Assembly: GCF_037890675.1 (NCBI RefSeq)
Contig: NZ_CP149574.1
Location: 4,750,874-4,814,873 of the forward strand
Reading direction: 5' to 3'
Origin: Methylovirgula sp. 4M-Z18
GTDB taxonomy: Bacteria; Pseudomonadota; Alphaproteobacteria; Rhizobiales; Beijerinckiaceae
Length of the DNA stretch: 64,000 nt
Below the pieces are notes generated by a model. That model saw only the letters and a program-made list of their open reading frames with translations. It searched no databases and was not told where the DNA came from. Shown here in pieces: positions 1 through 7,288 of the stretch (positions within the stretch are counted from its first letter, which is position 1; each line of letters opens with the position of its first letter). The position numbers and the translations under genes are program-made.

Positions 1-2
1 CC

Positions 3-941
3 GCCGAAATCTTCCCCGAACTGGTGCGCCGTGGCATCAAGCCCGACATGGTGACCGATCAGACCTCGGCCCACGATCCGATCAACGGTTATCTGCCGAA
101 GGGCTGGACGCTCGCCCAGTGGGATCACATGCGCGAGACCAATCCGAAGCAGGTGGAAAAGGAATCCCGCGCGTCGATGGCGCTGCAGGTCCAGGCCATG
201 CTCGACTTCCACGCCATGGGCATTCCGGTTGTCGATTACGGCAACAACATCCGTCAGATGGCGCTGGAAGAGGGCGTGAAGAACGCGTTCGATTTCCCGG
301 GCTTCGTGCCGGCCTATATCCGTCCGCTGTTCTGCCGCGGCATCGGCCCGTTCCGCTGGGCTGCGCTCTCGGGCGATCCGGAGGACATCTACAAGACCGA
401 CGCGAAGGTGAAGGAACTGCTGCCCGACAACAAGCACCTGCACAATTGGCTCGACATGGCCAAGAAGCGCATCCACTTCCAGGGCCTGCCGGCGCGCATC
501 TGCTGGGTTGGCCTCGGCGACCGCCACCGCCTCGGCCTCGCCTTCAACGAAATGGTCGCTAGGGGCGAATTGAAGGCGCCGATCGTGATCGGCCGCGACC
601 ATCTCGATTCCGGTTCGGTCGCCTCACCCAACCGCGAGACCGAAGCGATGAAGGACGGCTCGGACGCCGTGTCCGATTGGCCGCTGCTCAACGCGCTCAT
701 CAATTGCGCCTCGGGCGCGACCTGGGTGTCGCTGCATCACGGTGGCGGCGTCGGCATCGGCTTCTCGCAGCATTCGGGCATGGTGATCGTTTGCGACGGC
801 ACCGAGGATGCGGCCAAGCGTATCGAGCGCGTGCTGTGGAATGATCCGGCGACGGGTGTCATGCGTCACGCGGACGCGGGCTACCAGGAGGCGATCGATT
901 GCGCCAAGGAACATGGCCTCAACCTGCCGAGCCTGGTGTAA
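3..941 (+). CDS. hutU: Urocanate hydratase, C-terminal part
   Basis: Urocanase converts urocanate to imidazolonepropionate in histidine degradation, in the cytoplasm, using NAD+ as an electrophile. The frame is open from the window edge (first full codon at 3), so the N-terminal part of this roughly 550-residue family lies outside. About 312 residues are visible. They carry strongly conserved urocanase text, including [15 protein letters not shown] near the start, then [20 protein letters not shown] and [18 protein letters not shown] 14-bp stem-loop follows the stop and hutD lies just downstream on the same strand, which supports a hut locus. The start is not in view. Confidence 0.97.
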   Translation, partial: AEIFPELVRRGIKPDMVTDQTSAHDPINGYLPKGWTLAQWDHMRETNPKQVEKESRASMALQVQAMLDFHAMGIPVVDYGNNIRQMALEEGVKNAFDFPGFVPAYIRPLFCRGIGPFRWAALSGDPEDIYKTDAKVKELLPDNKHLHNWLDMAKKRIHFQGLPARICWVGLGDRHRLGLAFNEMVARGELKAPIVIGRDHLDSGSVASPNRETEAMKDGSDAVSDWPLLNALINCASGATWVSLHHGGGVGIGFSQHSGMVIVCDGTEDAAKRIERVLWNDPATGVMRHADAGYQEAIDCAKEHGLNLPSLV

Positions 942-956
942 GAAGGGCTGTTGATT

Positions 957-987
957 CCTCCTCCCGCAGCTTGGCTGCGGGAGGAGG
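957..987. repeat. Perfect 14-bp hairpin between hutU and hutD
   Basis: The arms at 957-970 and 974-987 are exact reverse complements around a TTG loop (arm begins CCTCCTCCCGCAGC). No T-tract follows, so it is either a terminator or attenuator lacking the U-run, an mRNA-stabilising stem, or an intergenic repeat. A very similar CTCCC-rich hairpin lies at 16169-16205, which favours a repeat family. Confidence 0.7.
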
Positions 988-1018
988 ATCTGTGCTCAAT
1001 GTTCCAGGAAAAACCGCC

Positions 1019-1573
1019 ATGCGCCTGATTCCCGCCAGCAGCTACACATCCATGCCCTGGAAGAACGGCGGCGGCGTCACGACGGAAATCGCCGTCTATC
1101 CGGAAGGCGCCGGGCTCGAGACGTTTGAATGGCGCGTGAGTACGGCCCATGTCGCTAGCGACGGGCCGTTCTCGTTGTTTCCCAACATCGACCGCACGCT
1201 TTCGGTGCTCAACGGCGGCGGCATCGTCCTGCATGGTGGCGAAACCGTCTCGCTCACCCCGCAAACCATGCCTTACGCTTTTGCCGCCGACACGCCCGTC
1301 AGCGCCGCGCTGATCGACGGCGCGATCGACGACCTCAATGTCATGACCCGGCGCGGGGAATGGACGCACAGTGTCAAATGCGTCGATTTCGACAGCCGCT
1401 GGGTCGACGAAGCGCTCGACGACCTGGTGCTGATCTATTGCGCAGCGGGGCATATTTCGCTCGCGCGCGACGAGGTGACCGGCGGGACCCTCGTGCTGGA
1501 AAAGGGCGAGCAGGCCGAACTCTCGGCCGACGGCGCGTCACGAATTTATGTCATCGGCTTGAATCGCGGATAA
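1019..1573 (+). CDS. hutD: HutD/Ves-like cupin protein
   Basis: This is a 184-residue protein of the HutD/Ves (DUF886-type) cupin family, found in histidine-utilisation operons. HutD is thought to sense or buffer a hut intermediate such as formylglutamate rather than catalyse a pathway step. The N-terminus (MRLIPASSYTSMPWKNGGG) contains the family's PWKNGGGxTxEI signature at about residues 13-23. ATG 1019 was chosen because that signature normally sits close to the N-terminus; the longer open frame runs back into the hutU region. It lies about 75 nt downstream of hutU on the same strand, across a strong hairpin. The family call is firm; the regulatory role is inferred from family knowledge. 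Confidence 0.85.
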   Translation: MRLIPASSYTSMPWKNGGGVTTEIAVYPEGAGLETFEWRVSTAHVASDGPFSLFPNIDRTLSVLNGGGIVLHGGETVSLTPQTMPYAFAADTPVSAALIDGAIDDLNVMTRRGEWTHSVKCVDFDSRWVDEALDDLVLIYCAAGHISLARDEVTGGTLVLEKGEQAELSADGASRIYVIGLNRG

Positions 1574-1604
1574 TTCACACATAAATACGTGCATTGTAGG
1601 GACT

Positions 1605-1623
1605 ATCTAGCTATTCTATAGAT
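1605..1623. promoter_or_regulatory. Candidate operator/promoter ahead of the Rrf2 gene
   Basis: The only AT-rich stretch between hutD and the Rrf2 gene contains an ATCTA...TAGAT imperfect palindrome with a 9-nt centre (1605-1623) and -10-like hexamers nearby. Rrf2 regulators often repress themselves, so this may be an autoregulatory site. Support is weak. Confidence 0.3.
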
Positions 1624-1654
1624 TGATTCCGCAAAGTTTTTCCGCAGGCCCAAA

Positions 1655-2101
1655 ATGCTCACCAACAAAGGCAAGTACGGATTGAAGGCGATGGTCCACC
1701 TCGCCGGCATGCAGCCCGGCCAGCCAGCCCTCGTGTCCGACATTGCCGCGGCCAACGACATTCCGAAAAAATTCCTCGATGCGATCCTGGGCGATCTGCG
1801 CAACGCCGGCCTTTTGCATTCGAAAAAGGGGCGGGGCGGCGGCTATGTGCTGGCCAAGCCGGCGCATGAGATCATGGTCGGCCAGATCATCCGCATCCTC
1901 GACGGGCCGCTCGCGCCGCTCGCCTGCGCCAGCCCAAACTATTATCGCCGCTGCGAGGATTGCGTCGACGAAAGCACCTGCGCCACGCGGCTCATGATGG
2001 TGGAAGTGCGCAACGCCATCGCCCGCATTCTCGACCACCGCAGCCTTGCTGAAATGCGCACTCTCGCGCATCTCGACGAGGTGCCGATGTATCATATTTG
2101 A
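1655..2101 (+). CDS. Rrf2-family transcriptional regulator, probable Fe-S sensor
   Basis: This 148-residue winged-helix regulator is of the Rrf2 family (IscR, NsrR, RirA, CymR relatives). The N-terminal helix-turn-helix covers about residues 1-60 and includes the wing motif KKGRGGGYVLAKP, typical of the family. The C-terminal half has cysteines at 91, 100, 103 and 109, in the loop where IscR/RirA/NsrR bind an iron-sulphur cluster. The spacing C-X8-C-X2-C-X5-C does not match the three-cysteine spacing of those proteins. It probably senses redox, NO or iron status. Nothing nearby identifies its target; hutD is upstream on the same strand and an unrelated MBL gene converges on it. Confidence 0.88.
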   Translation: MLTNKGKYGLKAMVHLAGMQPGQPALVSDIAAANDIPKKFLDAILGDLRNAGLLHSKKGRGGGYVLAKPAHEIMVGQIIRILDGPLAPLACASPNYYRRCEDCVDESTCATRLMMVEVRNAIARILDHRSLAEMRTLAHLDEVPMYHI

Positions 2102-2117
2102 GTAGAGCGCGGGCACA

Positions 2118-2807
2118 TCAGCGCATCTTGCGACGGAAGCGCTCGGACGCCTTGGACAGGATGGCGTTGCCGTGGCCGAAAACGGCCCTGTCAAACTGAA
2201 GCGCCGCCAGTTTGCGCTGGCTGCGCCGTCCTTCCGCCTCGTCCTCGAAGCCGATCGGATCGGCGAGGCCGAAAATGTTCGTGAAGACATCGCCCGCGAT
2301 GAGCAAGCGGCTCCCCTGCCACAAAAAGGCGAGCTGTCCGGCGTCATGTCCCGGCACGTGGATCGCGTGCAAACCACCTGCGAGTGGTAGCGTCTCCGCA
2401 TCGGCAATGTGCTGGTCGATTTTGAACGGCTCCATCTGCTCGTTGGGGTCCCAGACAGTGCGAAACGCGATTCTTTGGACGAGGCCGCGCGCGGCCGTCA
2501 TCGGCCGGAATGGGCCACCGCTCTCGGCAAGGGGCGCATCAACCGCGTGCATGTAAGTTCGCGCACCGGTTGCGCGGACGATGGCCGCCGCGCTGCCAAT
2601 GTGGTCGGGGTGGCTGTGGGTGAAGACCAGGTGCTTGAGGTCGGTGGGGCGCTTGCCGAGTTGGGCTATCGCATCCAGGACCACCCCCGCCTTGCCCGGA
2701 AAGCCTGCATCGATCAGCGTGAGTTCCCCGCCATGCTGAAGCAGGATGGCATTCGCGTTGCCGAGCGCCAGAAGCCACGCGTTTTCGGTGATCTTGTTCA
2801 TACCCAT
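2118..2807 (-). CDS. MBL-fold metallo-hydrolase
   Basis: This is a 229-residue metallo-beta-lactamase-fold hydrolase. The dinuclear metal site is visible: THSHPDH at 63-69, His154 (VPGHDAGQ), Asp173 (AGDVF) and His212. The class is broad (glyoxalase II-like, quorum-quenching lactonase-like, other hydrolases) and the substrate cannot be read from the sequence. No signal peptide is evident. The start MGMNKITENA is chosen because AAGGAG lies 8 nt upstream; longer frames run into the operator region. It is divergent from a TetR gene with two shared palindromes between them, so it is probably the TetR target. Confidence 0.88.
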   Translation of the reverse strand: MGMNKITENAWLLALGNANAILLQHGGELTLIDAGFPGKAGVVLDAIAQLGKRPTDLKHLVFTHSHPDHIGSAAAIVRATGARTYMHAVDAPLAESGGPFRPMTAARGLVQRIAFRTVWDPNEQMEPFKIDQHIADAETLPLAGGLHAIHVPGHDAGQLAFLWQGSRLLIAGDVFTNIFGLADPIGFEDEAEGRRSQRKLAALQFDRAVFGHGNAILSKASERFRRKMR

Positions 2808-2859
2808 GACTCGTTCTCCTTCGCCTAATCGGTCGGGTTGCGATGCGATTGGAAACGAT

Positions 2860-2874
2860 GTTGACAATGGCAAC
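2860..2874. promoter_or_regulatory. Putative TetR operator, copy 1
   Basis: GTTGAC-AAT-GGCAAC is an imperfect palindrome one base away from the perfect copy at 2887-2901. The two sites are 27 bp apart centre to centre in the intergenic region between the divergent MBL and TetR genes. The position fits control of both promoters. Confidence 0.6.
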
Positions 2875-2886
2875 ATAGGGGCGAAA

Positions 2887-2901
2887 GTTGACAATGTCAA
2901 C
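2887..2901. promoter_or_regulatory. Putative TetR operator, copy 2 (perfect palindrome)
   Basis: GTTGAC-AAT-GTCAAC is a perfect 6-3-6 palindrome 22 nt before the tetR start codon. Together with the copy at 2860-2874 it is the expected layout for an autoregulated TetR divergon. The TTGACA inside may also serve as a -35 box. Confidence 0.65.
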
Positions 2902-2923
2902 ACCGTCGTGCGATGTTTTTGCC

Positions 2924-3586
2924 ATGAACACTTTTGAGCAAACGACCAAACCCACGACGCCCTACCACCACGGCGATTTGCGCCGGGCCCTGCTGGACAG
3001 CGCGAGCGCGATCCTGTCCGAGACGGGGCGGTGGGACTTTTCGCTGCGCGAGGTCGCCAAGCGTGCAGGTGTCAGCCACAACGCTCCCTACCGACACTTC
3101 GCGGACAAGGAGGCCTTGCTCGCGGCCGTTGGTGTGGCGGGCTTCGAGGCGCTGCGCGCACGCACGACGGCGGCAGCGAAAGAAACGTCAGACGCCGTTG
3201 AAGCCTTGAAGGCCTTGGGACAAGCCTATGTGGACTTCGGGGCCTCCAATCCCGCGCTCTACCGATTGATGTTCGGCCAGGCCGTTCCCAACATCGATGG
3301 CCGCTCCCCAGACATTGTCGAGGCCGCCAACGCTAACCGCGCGGTTGTACGAAATGTGATCCTCGCAGGGGCTCGGACCGGTCAGTTTGCGGTTGATCCC
3401 GACGATGCGGACGACGTCACGACGACGGTTGTTGCGGCGGGATCCCTCGTTCACGGGTTCACGCTTCTGATCATTGATGGGCTCATCGAGAGAATGGTGA
3501 AGCGCGAAGCGGTTGAGGGTTTGGCGATGAAGGTATTCGTGCGGTTCATCGCCGGCCTGACGCCAAAACACGGAAAATCGACCTGA
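2924..3586 (+). CDS. TetR/AcrR-family transcriptional regulator
   Basis: A 220-residue TetR-type repressor. The N-terminal DNA-binding domain (about residues 15-62) has the helix-turn-helix text SLREVAKRAGVSHNAPYRHF. The C-terminal ligand domain begins near residue 75 and resembles the TetR_C-type fold (ASNPALYRLMFGQ). The start MNTFEQTTKP at ATG 2924 was chosen because the upstream frame would include the operator. It is divergent from the MBL hydrolase, and two palindromes lie in the 116-bp gap, so repression of the hydrolase and of itself is the likely role. The ligand is unknown. Confidence 0.88.
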   Translation: MNTFEQTTKPTTPYHHGDLRRALLDSASAILSETGRWDFSLREVAKRAGVSHNAPYRHFADKEALLAAVGVAGFEALRARTTAAAKETSDAVEALKALGQAYVDFGASNPALYRLMFGQAVPNIDGRSPDIVEAANANRAVVRNVILAGARTGQFAVDPDDADDVTTTVVAAGSLVHGFTLLIIDGLIERMVKREAVEGLAMKVFVRFIAGLTPKHGKST

Positions 3587-3625
3587 GACTCGCCACTTCC
3601 CGCTTGCAAAGATGTTACTTACGAT

Positions 3626-3643
3626 ATATCTTAAATCATATCT
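3626..3643. promoter_or_regulatory. ATATCT direct repeats, candidate PadR operator
   Basis: In the AT-rich 3610-3655 stretch upstream of padR, ATATCT occurs at 3626-3631 and again at 3638-3643, 12 bp apart, within ACGATATATCTTAAATC and ATATCTAACGATA. PadR-family regulators usually repress themselves from such sites. No footprint-like evidence is available from sequence alone. Confidence 0.4.
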
Positions 3644-3669
3644 AACGATACGCATGAAAGGATTATCGT

Positions 3670-4290
3670 ATGTTTGGACGACACTTTGGCGATTGCCGCT
3701 CTTCGTCTCACCGGGGCTGGCATCGGGGCGAGGAGCGCGATTGCGCGCCGCGGCGGCGCGGTGGGGATGAGGACTCCGAAAGCAGCGGGTTCGGCTTTGG
3801 CCGCGGGGGCTGGTCGGGCGGCCGGGGCAGCCGCATGTTCGGGCACGGCGATCTGCGGCTTGTGCTCCTGGTCATGATCCAGGAAAAGCCGCGGCACGGC
3901 TATGACCTCATCCGCGCGATCGAAGACAAGTTCGGCGGCGCCTATGCCCCGAGCCCTGGTGCGGTCTATCCGACTTTAACGTTGCTGGAGGAGCAAGACC
4001 ATGTCCGCAGCGAAGCCGTGGGCGGCGGCAAGAAGCTCTACACGATCACCCCCGAGGGCGAGGCTTTTCTTGCGGCCAATCGCGACACGGCCGATGCGCT
4101 GATGGCGCGCATGGACGTGGCGGCAAGCGCTTTCCGAGGCCGCTCGACCCCCGATGCGGTACGCGAAGCCTATCACACCATGCGCCACGCGCTACACCTG
4201 CGCGCCGGTCATTGGACGTCGGAGGAAATCGCTCGCGTCCGCGCGATCATCGAAAAAGCCGCGCGCGACATCGCCGGCGGGCAGGGCTGA
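3670..4290 (+). CDS. PadR-family regulator with N-terminal extension (YqjI-like)
   Basis: This 206-residue protein has a PadR winged helix at about residues 56-135 (MFGHGDLRLVLLVMIQEKPRHGYDLI, SPGAVYPTLTLLEEQ) and a C-terminal dimerisation helix. A 55-residue His/Cys/Gly/Arg-containing leader (HFGDC, SSSHRGWH, RDCAPRR) precedes the core. The order and core text match E. coli YqjI, a nickel-responsive repressor whose longer His/Cys-rich leader binds metal. Here the leader is poorer in His and Cys, so metal sensing is plausible but not shown. AAAGGA lies about 8 nt before ATG 3670. The next gene on the same strand is an MFS exporter, a likely target, although a terminator-like hairpin lies between them. 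Confidence 0.85.
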   Translation: MFGRHFGDCRSSSHRGWHRGEERDCAPRRRGGDEDSESSGFGFGRGGWSGGRGSRMFGHGDLRLVLLVMIQEKPRHGYDLIRAIEDKFGGAYAPSPGAVYPTLTLLEEQDHVRSEAVGGGKKLYTITPEGEAFLAANRDTADALMARMDVAASAFRGRSTPDAVREAYHTMRHALHLRAGHWTSEEIARVRAIIEKAARDIAGGQG

Positions 4291-4375
4291 ACCCGGTCGC
4301 CGGTTCTACGCCACCGGCAACCCTGCGTCCCTGCTTAAGCATTTCATCTCACGCCTTCCAGCGCCCATAAAGAAC

Positions 4376-4408
4376 CGCCCGGTGATCTCCCCGCCGGGCG
4401 TTTTGCCT
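4376..4408 (+). terminator. Terminator-like hairpin after padR
   Basis: CGCCCGG (4376-4382) pairs with CCGGGCG (4394-4400) across an 11-nt loop and is followed by TTTTGCCTT. It ends padR and lies just before the MFS gene, so the MFS gene may have its own promoter or depend on read-through. Confidence 0.6.
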
Positions 4409-4450
4409 TGCTCCCGTCCTGCTTTTCCCGACTCATCGACAGAGTTTCCC

Positions 4451-5797
4451 GTGACCGACGGCTTGCCCAATCCCCAGCGCCTGTTTGCCTTTCTGACGAT
4501 TGCCATCGCCTTGACAATGGCCGTGCTCGACGGCGCCATCGTCAATGTCGCTCTGCCCTCGATCGGCCAGGACCTCGCGATCACCCCGGCGCAAACGATT
4601 TGGGTGGTCAACGCGTATCAGCTCGCCGTCACCATTTCGCTACTGCCGCTCGCCTCGATCGGCGACAGTGTAGGCTACAAGAAATGCTACTGGACCGGCC
4701 TTGCGGTCTTCACCGTGGCGTCCTTTGCCTGCGCCAATGCGCATAGTCTTTTGTTTCTGTCCCTCGCCCGGGTCGTGCAGGGCTTTGGCGCAGCCGGCGT
4801 CATGAGCGTCAACATCGCTTTGGTCCGCTTTATCTTTCCGCGCGCCCAGCTCGGGATTGGCGTCGGCTATACGGCGCTGGTCGTTGCCGTCTCGTCCGCG
4901 GCGGGGCCGAGCGTCGCCTCGGCGATTCTCTCGGTCGGCCATTGGCAATGGCTGTTTCTCGTCAATGTGCCGCTCGGTCTGGCCGCACTCGTTATTGCCG
5001 CACGGGCGCTGCCAGTGACGCCGGCCTCGGGCAACCGCTTTGACGTGCTCAGCGCCTTGCTCAACGCCATCACCTTCGGCGCGCTCATCGCCGGCCTCAA
5101 CGCTTTGAGCGATGAAGGCCACGGCGAGCGCGGCGCTATCCTCATTGCCATCGCCGCGGTCTTCGGCGTGATTTTCGTGCAGCGCGAACGGCGCCTGACC
5201 ATCCCGATGTTGCCGGTGGACTTGCTGCGCCTGCCGGTCTTCGCCCTGTCGGTCGTGACCTCGATCGGCTCTTTCGCCGCGCAGAGCATGGCCTATGTGG
5301 CGCTGCCCTTCTTTTTCGAGCAGGACCTCGGCCGCTCCGAAACGGCGACCGGCCTCTTGATGACGCCCTGGCCGCTGATGACCGCGCTGACGGCACCGAT
5401 TGCCGGCAAATTGTCGGACCAGATTCCGCCCGAACGGCTCGGCAGCATCGGCCTCACCATCCTGGCTATCGGCCTTATTCTGATCGCCACCATGGGCGCG
5501 GAGCCGTCCAGCGTCGATATCGGCTGGCGGCTGGCCATTTGCGGCCTCGGCTTCGGCATTTTCCAGTCGCCGAACAACAAGATCCTCATCGGCAGCGCGC
5601 CGCGCGAACGCAGCGGCGGCGCCAGCGGCATTCAATCGACTGCGCGGCTGCTCGGGCAATCAATGGGCGCAGTGACGGTCGCCGTCGTGTTCGGCGTCGT
5701 GCGCGGGCACCAAACCGTGATCATCACGAGCATCGCCGCGCTGCTCGCGCTGATCGCCGCCGGCGCGAGCGGCCTGCGCAAAACCGCCGTGCGGTAA
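4451..5797 (+). CDS. MFS transporter, DHA2-type multidrug exporter
   Basis: A 448-residue inner-membrane major facilitator with about 12-14 hydrophobic segments. The first helix contains the DHA2 hallmark LDGAIVNVALPSIGQDL followed by WVVNAYQLAV, and motif A-like text GDSVGYKK follows helix 2. The family exports drugs and cationic compounds by proton antiport. GTG 4451 (VTDGLPNPQ) is preferred: the open frame upstream is out of character and overlaps padR and its terminator. Context suggests control by the adjacent PadR protein. The exported compound is unknown. Confidence 0.87.
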   Translation: MTDGLPNPQRLFAFLTIAIALTMAVLDGAIVNVALPSIGQDLAITPAQTIWVVNAYQLAVTISLLPLASIGDSVGYKKCYWTGLAVFTVASFACANAHSLLFLSLARVVQGFGAAGVMSVNIALVRFIFPRAQLGIGVGYTALVVAVSSAAGPSVASAILSVGHWQWLFLVNVPLGLAALVIAARALPVTPASGNRFDVLSALLNAITFGALIAGLNALSDEGHGERGAILIAIAAVFGVIFVQRERRLTIPMLPVDLLRLPVFALSVVTSIGSFAAQSMAYVALPFFFEQDLGRSETATGLLMTPWPLMTALTAPIAGKLSDQIPPERLGSIGLTILAIGLILIATMGAEPSSVDIGWRLAICGLGFGIFQSPNNKILIGSAPRERSGGASGIQSTARLLGQSMGAVTVAVVFGVVRGHQTVIITSIAALLALIAAGASGLRKTAVR

Positions 5798-5828
5798 TCT
5801 CTACAATCCTCGTGGCGCCAACATAGAC

Positions 5829-5873
5829 TTGACAGCCTCGCGCTTTCGTGCGGAAATCTGACCAAATGGTCAG
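5829..5873 (+). promoter_or_regulatory. preT promoter with RutR-type operator
   Basis: CTGACCA-AA-TGGTCAG (5858-5873) is a 16-bp palindrome whose core TGACCANNTGGTCA equals the known RutR consensus TTGACCANNTGGTCAA except for the outer pair. A TTGACA hexamer at 5829-5834 would place the -10 region against the operator, so binding would block RNA polymerase. The same element, a perfect consensus match, lies at 9392-9407. Confidence 0.8.
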
Positions 5874-5915
5874 GATTTACCGAAAATCCGCATTTGCTGT
5901 CAGGGAGAGGCAGGC

Positions 5916-7277
5916 ATGGACGAGGGGAAAGGGGACCTGGCCTACGCGCCGGGTATTGTGGCCGGTCGTTTATCGGCGGAGGATTATGCGGCGAATTTTA
6001 CCGATCTGCATCCGCCGCTGACCTTGCATGAGGCGCGGGTCGAGGCGGAGCGGTGCTATTTTTGCTACGACGCGCCGTGTCAGGCCGCCTGTCCGACCTC
6101 GATCGACATTCCGTTATTCATCCGCGAGATCGCCGCCGGCAACGAGATCGGCGCGGCGGAGACGATTTTGTCGTCCAACATCTTAGGGGGCATGTGCGCC
6201 CGCGTCTGCCCGACCGAAACCTTGTGCGAAGAGGCCTGCGTGCGCGAGGCGGCCGAAGGCAAGCCGGTGCAGATCGGCCTGCTGCAGCGGCGCGCCACCG
6301 ATGCGCTCCTAAGCGCCGGCCGCCAGCCGTTCAAGCAAGGACCCTCGACCGGCAAGCGCGTTGCGGTGGTCGGCGCCGGTCCGGCCGGCCTCGCCTGCGC
6401 CCACAAGCTCGCCGAACTTGGCCACGCCGTGACGCTCTTTGACGCGCGCGATAAGCTCGGCGGTCTCAACGAATTCGGTCTTGCCGCCTACAAGACGACG
6501 AATAATTTCGCCCAGCGCGAGATCGATTTCGTGCTCGGCATCGGCGGCATCGAGGTGAAGGCCGGGCACCGGCTCGGCCAGGACATGGATCTCGCCTCGC
6601 TGCGGCACGGGTTCGATGCGGTGTTTCTTGGCGTCGGCCTCGGCGGCACCAACAAGCTCGGCCTCGAGGACGAGGCCAATTTGAGCGGCACGGGCGACGC
6701 GGTCGATTACATCGCGCAATTGCGGCAGGCTGCCAGCCTTGGTGATCTGCCCGTCGGCCGCCGGGTCGTTGTGATCGGCGGCGGCATGACCGCGGTTGAC
6801 ATTGCCGTGCAATCGAAGCGCCTTGGCGCCGATGAGGTGACGATCGTCTACCGCCGCGGCCCGGAGCAGATGAAGGCGAGCGGCTACGAGCAGGAACTTG
6901 CGCTCGGCGACGGCGTCGTCATTCGCCATTGGCTGGCGCCGCAGGCACTCATCGGCGTGAACGGTAATGTGGAGGGCATGCGTTTCGAGCGCATGCAGGA
7001 CGAAGACGGCCAGCTCAAGGGCAGCGGCGAAACGATCTCGCTCGCGGCCGATGTCGTGTTCAGCGCCATCGGGCAGGTCCTGACCTTCGCGGAAGACGGG
7101 TTGACGACCAAGGCCGGCCGCATCGTGGTCGATGCCGAGCGGCGCACGTCGCTGCCAGATGTCTGGGCCGGTGGCGACTGCATCTTCGGCGGCCAGGACC
7201 TGACCGTTTCGGCGGTGGAGGACGGCAAACAGGCCGCCCTCTCGATCGATCGCGCGCTGCGCGGAACTCAAGCGTGA
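5916..7277 (+). CDS. preT: NAD-dependent dihydropyrimidine dehydrogenase subunit PreT
   Basis: This 453-residue electron-input subunit takes electrons from NADH via FAD and Fe-S clusters to PreA, for reduction of uracil and thymine to dihydro forms. The N-terminal ferredoxin-like domain has cysteines 47, 50, 55, 59 and 94, 98, 104, 108, enough for two 4Fe-4S clusters. An FAD Rossmann motif (VVGAGPAGLACA) lies near residue 150 and an NADH one (VVVIGGGMTAVDIA) near 286. The architecture corresponds to the N-terminal half of mammalian DPD. preA follows within a few bases. The operator upstream places it under RutR-type control. Confidence 0.95.
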   Translation: MDEGKGDLAYAPGIVAGRLSAEDYAANFTDLHPPLTLHEARVEAERCYFCYDAPCQAACPTSIDIPLFIREIAAGNEIGAAETILSSNILGGMCARVCPTETLCEEACVREAAEGKPVQIGLLQRRATDALLSAGRQPFKQGPSTGKRVAVVGAGPAGLACAHKLAELGHAVTLFDARDKLGGLNEFGLAAYKTTNNFAQREIDFVLGIGGIEVKAGHRLGQDMDLASLRHGFDAVFLGVGLGGTNKLGLEDEANLSGTGDAVDYIAQLRQAASLGDLPVGRRVVVIGGGMTAVDIAVQSKRLGADEVTIVYRRGPEQMKASGYEQELALGDGVVIRHWLAPQALIGVNGNVEGMRFERMQDEDGQLKGSGETISLAADVVFSAIGQVLTFAEDGLTTKAGRIVVDAERRTSLPDVWAGGDCIFGGQDLTVSAVEDGKQAALSIDRALRGTQA

Positions 7278-7288
7278 GGAAAGAGACC

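Noticed and set aside
899-1018. Longer hutD starting inside hutU
   Set aside because: It would place the family's near-N-terminal PWKNGGG signature about 50 residues in and translate the hairpin.
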